Source: Beijerinckiaceae bacterium (GTDB lineage Bacteria > Pseudomonadota > Alphaproteobacteria > Rhizobiales > Beijerinckiaceae). Taken from it: a stretch of DNA of 32,257 nucleotides. Shown here piece after piece: positions 8,400 through 19,101 of this stretch (position 1 is its first letter; every line of letters begins with the position of its first letter). The position numbers were made by a program, and so were the translations under genes. The stretch covers positions 1 to 32,257 of the forward strand of contig CANGFE010000029.1 of the NCBI GenBank assembly GCA_947453155.1, read 5' to 3'. The notes under the pieces were generated by a model that was not told the origin of the DNA, ran no database searches, and saw nothing but the letters and a program-made list of their open reading frames with translations.

Positions 8400-8418
8400 G
8401 AAGTGCCTGAAGGGCTTC
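8400..8418 (+). promoter_or_regulatory. Hairpin covering the hsp20 ribosome-binding site
   Basis: In the hsp20 leader, GAAG (8400-8403) and CC (8406-8407) can pair with GG (8413-8414) and CTTC (8415-8418). This places the AAGGG ribosome-binding site partly in a stem 3 bases before the ATG. A weak, melting structure would fit a small RNA thermometer, but it does not match the ROSE consensus that I know. Confidence 0.35.
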
Positions 8419-8421
8419 GTC

Positions 8422-8850
8422 ATGTCTCGCGTTCCGAATTTGAATTCGCCGTTTCTGCTTGGTTTCGATGATATCGAGCGCGCGCTTGATCGCGTGACGC
8501 GCGCCACGTCGGACGGCTATCCGCCCTATAATATCGAGCGCCTGCGCCGCACGGAGTCCGAACCCGAGCGCCTGCGCATCACATTGGCTGTGGCTGGCTT
8601 CACGTCAGATGAACTCGACATCACTTTGGAAGAGCGCCAGCTCGTTATTCGCGGTCGTCAGGTTGATGAAGCCGAGCGCGAATATCTGCATCGCGGCATT
8701 GCCGCGCGCCAGTTTCAACGCGCCTTTCTGCTTGCCGAAGGCATGGATGTTCTGGGCGCTGACCTGAAAAACGGTTTGCTCTGTGTGGACCTGGCCCGTC
8801 CGGAGCCCGAGCGCATCGTCAAGAAAATTGGAATTTCGGTGAAGGACTAA
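8422..8850 (+). CDS. Small heat-shock protein, Hsp20/alpha-crystallin family
   Basis: 142 residues. Small heat-shock proteins form cytoplasmic oligomers that hold unfolding proteins for refolding. The alpha-crystallin domain spans about 35-130, with PPYNIERL at its start, LRITLAVAGFTSDELDITLE, and ADLKNGLLCVDLARPEPERI, where NGLLCVDL takes the place of the usual NGVLxVxL motif. The N-terminal PFLLGFDDIERALDRV resembles rhizobial HspH/IbpA-class proteins. The upstream region has a sigma-32-type promoter, so heat induction is expected. The DUF1150 gene follows, which is a recurrent pair in this order. Confidence 0.93.
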   Translation: MSRVPNLNSPFLLGFDDIERALDRVTRATSDGYPPYNIERLRRTESEPERLRITLAVAGFTSDELDITLEERQLVIRGRQVDEAEREYLHRGIAARQFQRAFLLAEGMDVLGADLKNGLLCVDLARPEPERIVKKIGISVKD

Positions 8851-8904
8851 AATGTCTTCATCGAAACATGCGGGGCCAAGATGGACCGCGAAAGGAGCCT
8901 GAAA

Positions 8905-9168
8905 ATGATCGTCGATGAAAAGACCAAGAGTGCGCCGCTCACGCCCGAGCAGTTCGCCCATCTGGGTGACGGCGCGGTCGCTTATGTCAAAGCCATGCGC
9001 TCTGAAGAGGTGATGCGCCTCTTTCCGCAAGCGCCGCAGATTCAGCCCGGCTTGCAGCTCTTTGCTCTGCTCAGCGCAACGGGCGCGCCCATTGTATTGA
9101 CCGATTCACGCGATGCGGCTGTGGCCAATGCTTGGGAACATGATTTGCAGACGGTGAGCCTGCACTAG
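8905..9168 (+). CDS. DUF1150 family protein
   Basis: 87 residues, resembling the DUF1150 family of alphaproteobacteria (PLTPEQFAHLGDGAVAYVK, then LFALLSATGAPIVLTDSRDA). The function is unknown. In many genomes of this clade the gene follows an Hsp20 gene, as here, 54 bases downstream, so it is probably part of the same heat-shock transcript. AAAGGAG lies 7 bases before the ATG at 8905, which decides against the upstream ATG at 8881. Its stop codon overlaps the stop of the convergent penicillin-binding protein gene by 4 bases. Confidence 0.85.
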   Translation: MIVDEKTKSAPLTPEQFAHLGDGAVAYVKAMRSEEVMRLFPQAPQIQPGLQLFALLSATGAPIVLTDSRDAAVANAWEHDLQTVSLH

Positions 9169-11267
9169 CCGCCAAACAGGCGTTCAAACAAAGAGCGCTC
9201 GCGCGCATTGTCGCGCGGCGCAATCAAGGCACCAATCGGATCTGGCCGCCCGCCCGCTAGATCTCCCGGCGGAATCAACGCACCCGGATCATTCTTGGTA
9301 TTAAATCCGGGCAGCGGCGATGGCGGCACATCTTTGAGTGCCACTTTCATATAGCGACTCCACACATTCACCGGCAGATTGCCGCCTGACACGCGCTTGG
9401 TTGGTGAATTGTCGTCATTGCCAAGCCAAACACCCGTAACCAGCTGGCTTGTGTAACCAATGAACCAGCCATCGCGATAATCTTGCGACGTGCCGGTTTT
9501 TCCGGCTGCTTGCCAGCCGGGAAGTTCGGCATGTTTGGCCGTGCCGATGATGAGTGTTTCCTGCATCATGCCATTCATCATCGCGACATAATGCGGTTCA
9601 ATCGCGCGCCCAAAGCTGGCGCCTTTACGTTGATAAACCAGCGTGCCATCGGCCTTTTTGACACGCATGATGATATGCGGCTGCACACGAATGCCGCCAT
9701 TGGCAAAGGGTGCGTAGGCCGAGACAATTTCAAGCGGCGTGACTTCGGACGTACCCAAAGCAATGGAGGCATTGACTTGCAGATCAGAGACAATGCCAAG
9801 CCGATGGGCCGTATCAGCGACGGTCTTGGCACCGACTTCGAGACCAAGGCGCACCGCGACTGTGTTGAGTGAGAGCGCCAAAGCGCGCGTCAAAGTAACA
9901 GCGCCTTGATATTCATTGGTTGAATTTTCAGGCTGCCAGCCGCGCACATTGATCGGTGCATCATCGCGCAGCGTGTCGGGCGTTAGCCCTTTTTCAAGGG
10001 CCGAGAGATAGACGAAAGGTTTAAATGACGAGCCCGGCTGACGCTTGGCGACAACAGCTCGATTGAATTGGCTTTCTTGATAATTGCGTCCGCCGACCAG
10101 CGCTTTGATTTGTCCATTTGGATCAAGCGAGACAAGCGCGCCTTGCGTGACGTTGAAACGTTTGCCTGATTTTTCGAGTTCATCGGTCAGTGCTTTTTCG
10201 GCAGCCGCTTGTTTCTCAGGACTAATGGTTGTCGAGACAATGAGATCTGTATCAATCACACCGACAATCTCTTCAAGCACATCCATCACATAATCGGCGG
10301 CATAATTGATCGAGCCCGCATTGTCGCGCGAGACCCCAGCGGGATTGGCGAGCGCCATTTTCGCCATACCGTCGGTGATGTGGCCTTCTTGGCTCATCGC
10401 GCTGATGACTTGCGCTGCGCGTTCAGCGGCTGCGGTGGGATTGCGAGTCGGCGCCAATTTTGTCGGCGCTTTCATCAGGCCGGCAAGCATGGCCGATTCT
10501 TGCAAACTGGCTTGCGCCGCGCCGTGACCGAAATAGCGACGCGTGGCAGCTTCTACGCCATAAGCGCCGGAGCCGAAATAAACGCGGTTCAAATAAAGCT
10601 CGAGGATTTCATCCTTCGAATATTTTTGTTCGAGCCAGATTGCGAGAATGGCTTCCTGCACTTTGCGCGACAGCGTGCGTTCTTGCGTGAGGAAGAGATT
10701 TTTGGCGAGCTGTTGGGTGAGCGTTGAGCCGCCCTGCATATTGCCGCGGCCCGAGGCATTGCGGAAAACGGCGCGCGCAATGCCGATCGGGTCGATGCCC
10801 CAATGGCTGTAGAAACGCCGGTCTTCAATCGCGATGAAAGCTTTGGGCAAATAGGGCGGCAGATCGGCAAGGCGTACTTCCGCCCCGCCCGTATCGCCGC
10901 GATTGGCGATGAGCCGCCCATCTTCGCTCAGGATCGCAATATTGGGCGGTCGCTTGGGGACGGCCAGTTTGTCGATGGGCGGGAGAAGGGTCGCCTGCCA
11001 AGCCACCACGCCCGCCACCAGAATAAAGCCCCAAACGGCGGCAACTGAGGTCCAGTAGAACAGGAAGCCGAAAAAGGACCGCCGCTTTTTGCGTTTTCCG
11101 CCCTTTTTGGGCCGGACGGGTTCATCCTCGTCCTCTTCATAGGCGCCCCTCTTGGAGACACCTTTTTTCTGCCCCCCGACCCGATCCTCAGTGCTCACGC
11201 GCAGGCCATCCTCGCGTTCCGTTTCCGGATCGCTGGAGAAGCGAGGTTCGCGCCTTTTGGATGCCAT
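9165..11267 (-). CDS. mrcA: Penicillin-binding protein 1A (bifunctional transglycosylase/transpeptidase)
   Basis: Class A PBP, 700 residues, that polymerises lipid II and cross-links peptidoglycan on the periplasmic side of the inner membrane. A charged cytoplasmic tail (1-63, many Lys/Arg and an acidic patch) is followed by one membrane helix (about 66-90). The GT51 domain has the catalytic Glu148 in EDRRFYSHWG, then QGGSTLTQQLAKN and RKVQEAILAIWLEQKYSKDE. The transpeptidase domain has SSFK (Ser413), SLN (466-468) and KTG (590-592). The C-terminus is a short Pro/Gly-rich tail. It is divergent from dnaN. Confidence 0.95.
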   Translation of the reverse strand: MASKRREPRFSSDPETEREDGLRVSTEDRVGGQKKGVSKRGAYEEDEDEPVRPKKGGKRKKRRSFFGFLFYWTSVAAVWGFILVAGVVAWQATLLPPIDKLAVPKRPPNIAILSEDGRLIANRGDTGGAEVRLADLPPYLPKAFIAIEDRRFYSHWGIDPIGIARAVFRNASGRGNMQGGSTLTQQLAKNLFLTQERTLSRKVQEAILAIWLEQKYSKDEILELYLNRVYFGSGAYGVEAATRRYFGHGAAQASLQESAMLAGLMKAPTKLAPTRNPTAAAERAAQVISAMSQEGHITDGMAKMALANPAGVSRDNAGSINYAADYVMDVLEEIVGVIDTDLIVSTTISPEKQAAAEKALTDELEKSGKRFNVTQGALVSLDPNGQIKALVGGRNYQESQFNRAVVAKRQPGSSFKPFVYLSALEKGLTPDTLRDDAPINVRGWQPENSTNEYQGAVTLTRALALSLNTVAVRLGLEVGAKTVADTAHRLGIVSDLQVNASIALGTSEVTPLEIVSAYAPFANGGIRVQPHIIMRVKKADGTLVYQRKGASFGRAIEPHYVAMMNGMMQETLIIGTAKHAELPGWQAAGKTGTSQDYRDGWFIGYTSQLVTGVWLGNDDNSPTKRVSGGNLPVNVWSRYMKVALKDVPPSPLPGFNTKNDPGALIPPGDLAGGRPDPIGALIAPRDNARERSLFERLFGG

Positions 11268-11340
11268 TTGGGTGCTAGGGGCCTTGAGCTGAAAAGCGGC
11301 TTGGAGGGGCGTGTTGGCGCCGATCCTGCCGCCTGCCCGC

Positions 11341-11355
11341 TTAAGGCCCGGTTAA
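11341..11355. promoter_or_regulatory. Candidate CtrA-type site between mrcA and dnaN
   Basis: TTAA-N7-TTAA with the exact spacing of the CtrA cell-cycle regulator consensus; on the minus strand the first half reads TTAACC. It lies 166 bases before the dnaN ATG and 74 bases before the mrcA start. No ctrA gene is in the window. Confidence 0.4.
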
Positions 11356-11520
11356 GCTTGAAAAACGGGTCTTTTGAGGCAGAATTTTGGGGACTTTTGG
11401 CCCTGTTTTGCTCAGCTTGAGCAGGTGGCGCTTGCTCTGGCTTCCGCACCGCGTCAAAGTCGCGGCCCCGGTGATTTGCGCCGGTGCTTTGCCCTATGTT
11501 TTGAGGATGGATCAGGCCCC

Positions 11521-12639
11521 ATGAAAGTCACTCTCGAAAGAGCAGCGCTTCTCAAATCGCTGGGCCACGTGCACCGCGTCGTCGAACGCCGCAACACGAT
11601 CCCGATCCTCGCCAACGTGCTTCTGCAAGCGGCCAACGGCCAGCTTGTTTTGAAGGCGACCGATCTTGATCTCGAAGTGACGGAAACCGTCCCCGCCGAT
11701 ATTGGTCAGGCGGGCGCCACAACACTTCCCGCGCATGTTCTCTACGACATCGTGCGCAAATTGCCTGATGGCGCGCAGGTTTCGCTCGAGCTGACGGGCG
11801 AAGCCGGCCAGCTGTTGCTGCGCTCGGGCCGCTCGCGTTTCAATCTGCAATCATTGCCCGAAAGCGACTTCCCCGATCTCAATGCGGGTGATCTGTCGCA
11901 TCGCTTCGCGCTCGGCGCTGGTGATTTGAAGAAGCTGATCGAAAAGACGCAATTTGCGATTTCGACCGAAGAAACACGCTATTATCTCAACGGCATTTAC
12001 GTGCACACGACCGATGTCGACGGCCATGTGATGTTGCGCGCTGTGGCAACCGATGGTCACCGTCTGGCGCGTGTCGAGATCCCCGCACCCGCAGGTTCTG
12101 CCGGCATGCCGGGCATTATCATTCCGCGCAAAGCCGTGGCTGAAGTGCAGAAGCTTGTCGAAGATGCTAGCGCGGAAGTGGCGATCGAACTCTCGACCAC
12201 CAAAATCCGCTTCACCTTTGGTGATGTGGTGCTGACCTCGAAACTGATCGACGGCACATTCCCCGATTATGCACGCGTCATTCCGGCCAATAATGACAAG
12301 CGTCTCGTGATTGATTGCGCGCCCTTCGCGGCAGCGGTTGATCGCGTCTCGACCATTTCGTCTGAACGTGGCCGCGCGGTGAAACTTGCTTTGACCGATG
12401 GTCGTTTGACCTTGTCGGTGACCAATCCGGATTCGGGTTCAGCGACGGAAGAAATCGAAGTCGATTATGATTCGGGCCCGCTCGAAATCGGCTTCAATGC
12501 GCGCTATCTGCTCGACATTACGAGCCAGCTCGATTCCGACACGGCTTTGTTCAAACTGGCTGATGCGGGTTCGCCCACGCTCATCCAGGACCGCGATGGC
12601 GCTGCCGCTCTCTATGTTCTGATGCCGATGCGCGTGTGA
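11521..12639 (+). CDS. dnaN: DNA polymerase III beta subunit (sliding clamp)
   Basis: 372 residues, the standard length of the ring-shaped clamp that tethers DNA polymerase III and repair proteins to DNA. Family blocks are RNTIPILANVLL near the N-terminus, RAVATDGHRLARVEIP in the middle, FPDYARVIP, and the C-terminal YVLMPMRV. The ATG at 11521 is the family start; an open frame extends upstream to 11374 but is not conserved in kind. In many relatives dnaA precedes dnaN; here penicillin-binding protein 1A is divergent instead. It overlaps recF by 4 bases (GTGA), so the two are translationally coupled. Confidence 0.98.
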   Translation: MKVTLERAALLKSLGHVHRVVERRNTIPILANVLLQAANGQLVLKATDLDLEVTETVPADIGQAGATTLPAHVLYDIVRKLPDGAQVSLELTGEAGQLLLRSGRSRFNLQSLPESDFPDLNAGDLSHRFALGAGDLKKLIEKTQFAISTEETRYYLNGIYVHTTDVDGHVMLRAVATDGHRLARVEIPAPAGSAGMPGIIIPRKAVAEVQKLVEDASAEVAIELSTTKIRFTFGDVVLTSKLIDGTFPDYARVIPANNDKRLVIDCAPFAAAVDRVSTISSERGRAVKLALTDGRLTLSVTNPDSGSATEEIEVDYDSGPLEIGFNARYLLDITSQLDSDTALFKLADAGSPTLIQDRDGAAALYVLMPMRV

Positions 12640-13799
12640 GCCTCTTTTCAGAAGCTCCCCTGATCCGCCGCCCGAAAGTGCGGCGGCTTGTTCTGTCAGA
12701 TTTCCGCTCCTATGCCTCGCTCGATCTCGCGGTCGAGGGCGATATGATTGCACTGACGGGCGAGAATGGCGCAGGCAAAACCAATATTCTCGAAGCTCTT
12801 TCGCTGCTGACACCGGGCCGCGGTCTGCGTCGCGCTGATTTGGCCGATTGCGCGCGTGAGGCTGGTGCAGGCGGCTGGGTCGTCTCCGTCGAGCTGGAAG
12901 ATGATGATCATCGCGTTCAATTGGGCACGGGGCGCGAGGCTGCCGAAAGCGGCCTGCCGCAATCGCGCAAATGCCGCATTGATCGGGCCCCTGTTGGCTC
13001 TGCGCGCGCCTTTGCCGATCATGTGCGCGTGGTCTGGCTGACGCCATCTATGGATGGATTGTTTACCGGGCCAGCAGGCGACCGTCGGCGTTTTCTGGAT
13101 CGCTTGGTTCTCGCGGTTGATCCCGAACATGGCGCGCGCGTTTCGGCGCTTGAAAAAGCTTTGCGCAATCGCAATCGCCTGCTGGAAGATCATTTTTCCG
13201 AAACAGTCTGGCTTGATGCGGCCGAGCATGAAATAGCAGAAATTGCGGTGGCCGTGGCGGCTGCCCGCAGCGAAACCGTGTCGCGTTTGGCGGGCCTCAT
13301 TCAAGAGGGCCGATCAAAAGAAACGCCTTTCCCATGGGCAGATCTGGCGCTTGCGGGCGAGTTGGAAGCCATGCTTCCCGATCATCCGGCTCTCGAAGTG
13401 GAAGATCGCTATCGCGACATCTTACGGGCCAATCGGGCGCGTGATGCAGCCGCTGGGCGCACGTTGATCGGCCCGCAAGCGGCGGATCTTATCGTCAAGC
13501 ACGGCCCTAAAAATGCGGATGCAGCGCGCTCATCAACCGGCGAACAAAAGGCGCTGCTTGTAGGTCTGGTACTTGCCCATGCACGGCTTGTGGCTTCCAT
13601 GACAGGGATTGTGCCGCTGGTTTTGCTGGATGAAATCGCAGCACATTTTGATCCCTTGCGCCGCACCGCGCTTTACGACAATCTCGCGGAGCTGGGCGCA
13701 CAAGTCTGGATGACCGGCGCCGATGCAAGTGCTTTTGCTGAATTGGCAGAGCGTGCCACGCTGATCCATGTGACACCGGGCCACGCTGTTGCGCTTTGA
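12636..13799 (+). CDS. recF: DNA replication and repair protein RecF
   Basis: RecF is an SMC-like ATPase that, with RecO and RecR, helps load RecA at single-strand gaps. It has 387 residues. Walker A is GENGAGKT (42-49), the ABC-type signature is STGEQK (300-305) and Walker B is LVLLDEIAAHFD (328-339). The GTG start at 12636 overlaps the dnaN stop as GTGA. The N-terminal arm (LFSEAPLIRRPKVRRLVL) is slightly longer than in E. coli RecF. recQ follows after 18 bases. Confidence 0.96.
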   Translation: MSLFSEAPLIRRPKVRRLVLSDFRSYASLDLAVEGDMIALTGENGAGKTNILEALSLLTPGRGLRRADLADCAREAGAGGWVVSVELEDDDHRVQLGTGREAAESGLPQSRKCRIDRAPVGSARAFADHVRVVWLTPSMDGLFTGPAGDRRRFLDRLVLAVDPEHGARVSALEKALRNRNRLLEDHFSETVWLDAAEHEIAEIAVAVAAARSETVSRLAGLIQEGRSKETPFPWADLALAGELEAMLPDHPALEVEDRYRDILRANRARDAAAGRTLIGPQAADLIVKHGPKNADAARSSTGEQKALLVGLVLAHARLVASMTGIVPLVLLDEIAAHFDPLRRTALYDNLAELGAQVWMTGADASAFAELAERATLIHVTPGHAVAL

Positions 13800-13817
13800 T
13801 TTTCTAGGCTTTCTTTG

Positions 13818-15632
13818 ATGCAAGATGTGTTGCTGGCCGCGCGTCGCCAACTAAAATCTGTTTTTGGGTATGATGATTTCCGGCCCGGCCAAGCCGAGGT
13901 CATTGCTGCTGTGCTCGAAGGCAAACCAGTGCTCGCCGTCATGCCAACGGGTAGCGGCAAGAGCATGTGCTATCAGCTTCCGGCCCTCGTCGATGGTGGA
14001 TTGACGCTGGTTGTCTCGCCTTTGATCGCTTTGATGCGCGATCAGGTGCAGCAATTGCGCTCTTTGGGTGTGGAAGCGGGTTCGCTCAATTCGTCCAATG
14101 ATGACGAAGAATCAGACCGCGTCTGGCAGGCGCTCGATGATCAAAGCCTGCGGCTCTTGTTTCTCTCGCCCGAACGTCTCGCCATGGATGGCCTGCGGCA
14201 AAGATTGGCGCGTGCGGGCGTCAAGCGCATCGCCATTGATGAAGCCCATTGCGTGTCCGAATGGGGGCATGATTTCCGCCCGGAATACAGGCAGATCCGG
14301 CAAGCCGTTGAGGCTATCGGCTCGGTGCAGGTGATCGGCTTTACTGCAACAGCAGACCGCAACACCCGCAATGACATTGTTGAGCGCCTGTTTGACGCGC
14401 CACCCAGCGTCTTTCTGCATTCTTTTGACCGCCCGAATATTGATCTGTGTTTTGCCGCTAAAGAGCAGCCGCGCCGCCAGATTGCAGCTTTTCTGAATGG
14501 GCGTCGTGGACAAAGCGGGATCATCTATTGTGTCTCGCGCGATCGCACAGAGCGCATGGCCGATTGGCTGAATGAAAATGGCTATGAAGCGGTCGCCTAT
14601 CATGCGGGCATGGATCGTGATCTGCGTGCGCGCAATCAAGATCGCTTCTTGCAGGAAGACGGTGTGATTGTTGCCGCCACTGTGGCCTTTGGCATGGGGA
14701 TCAACAAGCCCGATGTGCGCTTTGTGGTTCACGCCGATATGCCAGCCAGCGTGGAATCCTATTATCAGGAGATCGGGCGCGCGGGTCGCGATGGGCTGCA
14801 ATCTTGGACGCTGACGCTTTATGGCGTGGAAGATATGGCCCTGCGGCGCAGGCAGATTGACGAAAAGTCGATTGATGATGAGCGTCGTCGCATCGAGCAT
14901 ACTCGCTTCAGTCGCCTCACCATGTTGTGCGAATCCGCGACCTGCCGTCGTCAGGCTTTGCTGGCCTGTTTTGACGAGCCATCCACGCCTTGCGGCCAAT
15001 GCGACATCTGCCGTGGCGAAGTCGCGCTTTATGACGGCACGGTCGATGCGCAGAAAGCTTTGTCGGCGGTCTATCGCACGGGCCAGCGTTTTGGCGCGGC
15101 CTATGTGTCCGATGTGTTGATGGGCGTGGCGAGTGAGGCGATTGCGCGTAACCGCCATGACCAGATCAAGACCTTTGGTGTGGGCTCCGACAAAACCAAA
15201 ACGGCGTGGACCGCTATTTTGCGGCAATTGTTTGCGGCCGACGCTCTGGCCAGTGCGAGCGAGGAATATGGCGGTTTCCGCCTGACGCCGCGCGGCGAGG
15301 CCATTTTGCTGGGGCGCGAAACCATTGCCTTGCGCAAGGATGCTGCCCGTCCGCCCAAGCCCCCGCGCACCAAAGGTGCTCAAGCTGCAGCTGTCGAGGG
15401 GCTTGATGCGGATGATGCCGCCATGTTTGCCGCATTGCGGGCGGCGCGCCTTGCGATTGCACGCGACGAAGGCGTGGCCGCCTATGTGGTTTTTGCCGAT
15501 CGCACGCTTTTGGAGCTCGCCCGTCAGCGACCCATGAGCTTGCGCGAAATGGCTGCTATTCACGGGATTGGCGCCGCTAAACTCGAGCGCTACGGGGAGG
15601 CGTTTTTGGAGGTCCTCCTCAACACTGGCTGA
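13818..15632 (+). CDS. recQ: ATP-dependent DNA helicase RecQ
   Basis: 604 residues. RecQ is a 3'-to-5' helicase that works with the RecFOR pathway at gaps and stalled forks. The helicase core has Walker A TGSGKS (44-49), DEAH (141-144), FTATAD (175-180) and motif VI QEIGRAGRDG (317-326). The RecQ zinc cluster is present with Cys376, Cys392, Cys395 and Cys398. A C-terminal HRDC domain (about 525-600: VVFADRTLLELARQRP, IHGIGAAKLERYGEAF) completes the classic layout. The ATG at 13818 is 18 bases after recF, so it is probably one transcript with dnaN and recF, which pairs recQ with its pathway partner. Confidence 0.96.
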   Translation: MQDVLLAARRQLKSVFGYDDFRPGQAEVIAAVLEGKPVLAVMPTGSGKSMCYQLPALVDGGLTLVVSPLIALMRDQVQQLRSLGVEAGSLNSSNDDEESDRVWQALDDQSLRLLFLSPERLAMDGLRQRLARAGVKRIAIDEAHCVSEWGHDFRPEYRQIRQAVEAIGSVQVIGFTATADRNTRNDIVERLFDAPPSVFLHSFDRPNIDLCFAAKEQPRRQIAAFLNGRRGQSGIIYCVSRDRTERMADWLNENGYEAVAYHAGMDRDLRARNQDRFLQEDGVIVAATVAFGMGINKPDVRFVVHADMPASVESYYQEIGRAGRDGLQSWTLTLYGVEDMALRRRQIDEKSIDDERRRIEHTRFSRLTMLCESATCRRQALLACFDEPSTPCGQCDICRGEVALYDGTVDAQKALSAVYRTGQRFGAAYVSDVLMGVASEAIARNRHDQIKTFGVGSDKTKTAWTAILRQLFAADALASASEEYGGFRLTPRGEAILLGRETIALRKDAARPPKPPRTKGAQAAAVEGLDADDAAMFAALRAARLAIARDEGVAAYVVFADRTLLELARQRPMSLREMAAIHGIGAAKLERYGEAFLEVLLNTG

Positions 15633-15794
15633 CCCACGCCCGAACGGGGAAAACCCAATCATTTCGGCCACTTTTTCGTGCCTTTCGGCCTCGATATAGG
15701 CTAAATTCTGGCTTACGAATCGCCTGTCTCAAAAGGGCATCCGGAAGCAGAGTTTTCGCGCGTTTTCCAGATTGCCCATTGCCCCAAAAATTGA

Positions 15795-18254
<2,460 letters not shown>

Positions 18255-18285
18255 CGTCATCTGGGCGCACCATTCGATGGCTCGC

Positions 18286-18654
18286 TTAATGCGGGAAGCA
18301 GGATGATGCATTCAGTGTAAAGTTTGTGCTGAATATTTTGACCGTAGTGGTTCCAGTAATCAGGCGACCACAAGAGGCATTCGAGAGCGTGAAGCTGCTG
18401 TCGGGAATTTTGGCAGCCAGCGCTTGCGTCACCGCATAGGCTTTTACAAGATCAGCGCTTCCGCAAAGGCTCGCATCAATAGCGGCGCAGCGCGCGGCCC
18501 GTTCCGTGGCATGTTGCAAGCCGATCTGCGTCCAAAGCATCAAGGCGCCTTGGAAAGCTGCAAAAAGCAAAGTCAAAAAAACAGGTGCAATGATCGCTAT
18601 TTCCACGGCAGCGCTGGCGCTCTCGCAAGAGGGGGTGGTGCGTGAGTGGTTCAT
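18286..18654 (-). CDS. TadE-like pilus assembly/secreted pseudopilin-type protein (small)
   Basis: 122 residues. A short N-terminus is followed by SAAVEIAIIAPVFLTLLFAA (14-33), the TadE signature with the conserved Glu18 at the start of a single membrane helix (about 17-39). TadE-type minor pseudopilins belong to the Tad (Flp pilus) system and sit in the inner membrane or periplasm. The start at 18654 overlaps the stop of the preceding TadE-like gene as ATGA. The C-terminal half contains four Cys that may form disulphides. It is the last gene of a TadG-TadE-TadE trio. Confidence 0.8.
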   Translation of the reverse strand: MNHSRTTPSCESASAAVEIAIIAPVFLTLLFAAFQGALMLWTQIGLQHATERAARCAAIDASLCGSADLVKAYAVTQALAAKIPDSSFTLSNASCGRLITGTTTVKIFSTNFTLNASSCFPH

Positions 18655-19100
18655 TGGATACGCAAAACCTGAATTGACTGAAATGTCATTGTTGTCGGTA
18701 GACTCATAAATTTCAGAAGTGGCGTGTAATTGGTCTGCGCCCCTGTTGCGATATAGACACCGGCATTGATCGTTGTGCCCGAGACGTTGCAGCTTGCGCT
18801 GCATGTGACTTCCATCACATTGTTCAGCGCCGGGCAGCCGCAGAATTTTCGTGGTGCTGGCATGGCCAAGGGCGTTCCGGCCGCTGATGTGATGGTCTTG
18901 GTGATTCCACTGGCATCAAAGCCTGCAATGCTGGCGTAAATCGCGCCCCGTTGCGCTGCGCTTTGCGCTTGCATCCGACGGAAAAAGCCCATGCTGATGT
19001 CGAAGACGGCAATGAAGATCAGGGCCAGTACAGAGGCAATGAGAGCAAATTCAATGCCTGCGATTCCACGTTGGTCGTGATGGAGCGCGATGGGTCTCAT
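18651..19100 (-). CDS. TadE-like pilus assembly protein
   Basis: 149 residues. QRGIAGIEFALIASVLALIF (10-29) is a TadE-type N-terminus with Glu17 at the start of the membrane helix. The rest (FFRRMQAQSAAQRGAIYASIA and a Cys-rich centre with CGCP) is periplasmic. The ATG at 19100 lies one base after the stop of the TadG-like gene, and its own stop overlaps the next gene, so the three are translationally coupled. Partner of the TadG-like and second TadE-like proteins. Confidence 0.82.
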   Translation of the reverse strand: MRPIALHHDQRGIAGIEFALIASVLALIFIAVFDISMGFFRRMQAQSAAQRGAIYASIAGFDASGITKTITSAAGTPLAMPAPRKFCGCPALNNVMEVTCSASCNVSGTTINAGVYIATGAQTNYTPLLKFMSLPTTMTFQSIQVLRIQ

Positions 19101-19101
19101 T

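Noticed and set aside
8296..8421. A canonical ROSE RNA thermometer for hsp20
   Set aside because: The sigma-32-type promoter inside this stretch would leave only about 50 bases of leader, and the ROSE-type UYGCU pairing with the ribosome site is not seen. The pairings are kept only as a lower-confidence finding.
11374..11520. N-terminal extension of dnaN
   Set aside because: The family start is the ATG at 11521 (MKVTLERAALLKSLG), and the upstream part resembles non-coding promoter DNA.
11268..11520. Replication origin beside dnaN
   Set aside because: I found no DnaA boxes (TTATCCACA-like) or AT-rich unwinding region in the gap, and dnaA is absent.
14112..15671. 519-residue open frame antisense to recQ
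   Set aside because: recQ has every helicase, zinc and HRDC motif. The antisense frame has no recognisable domain or ribosome site.
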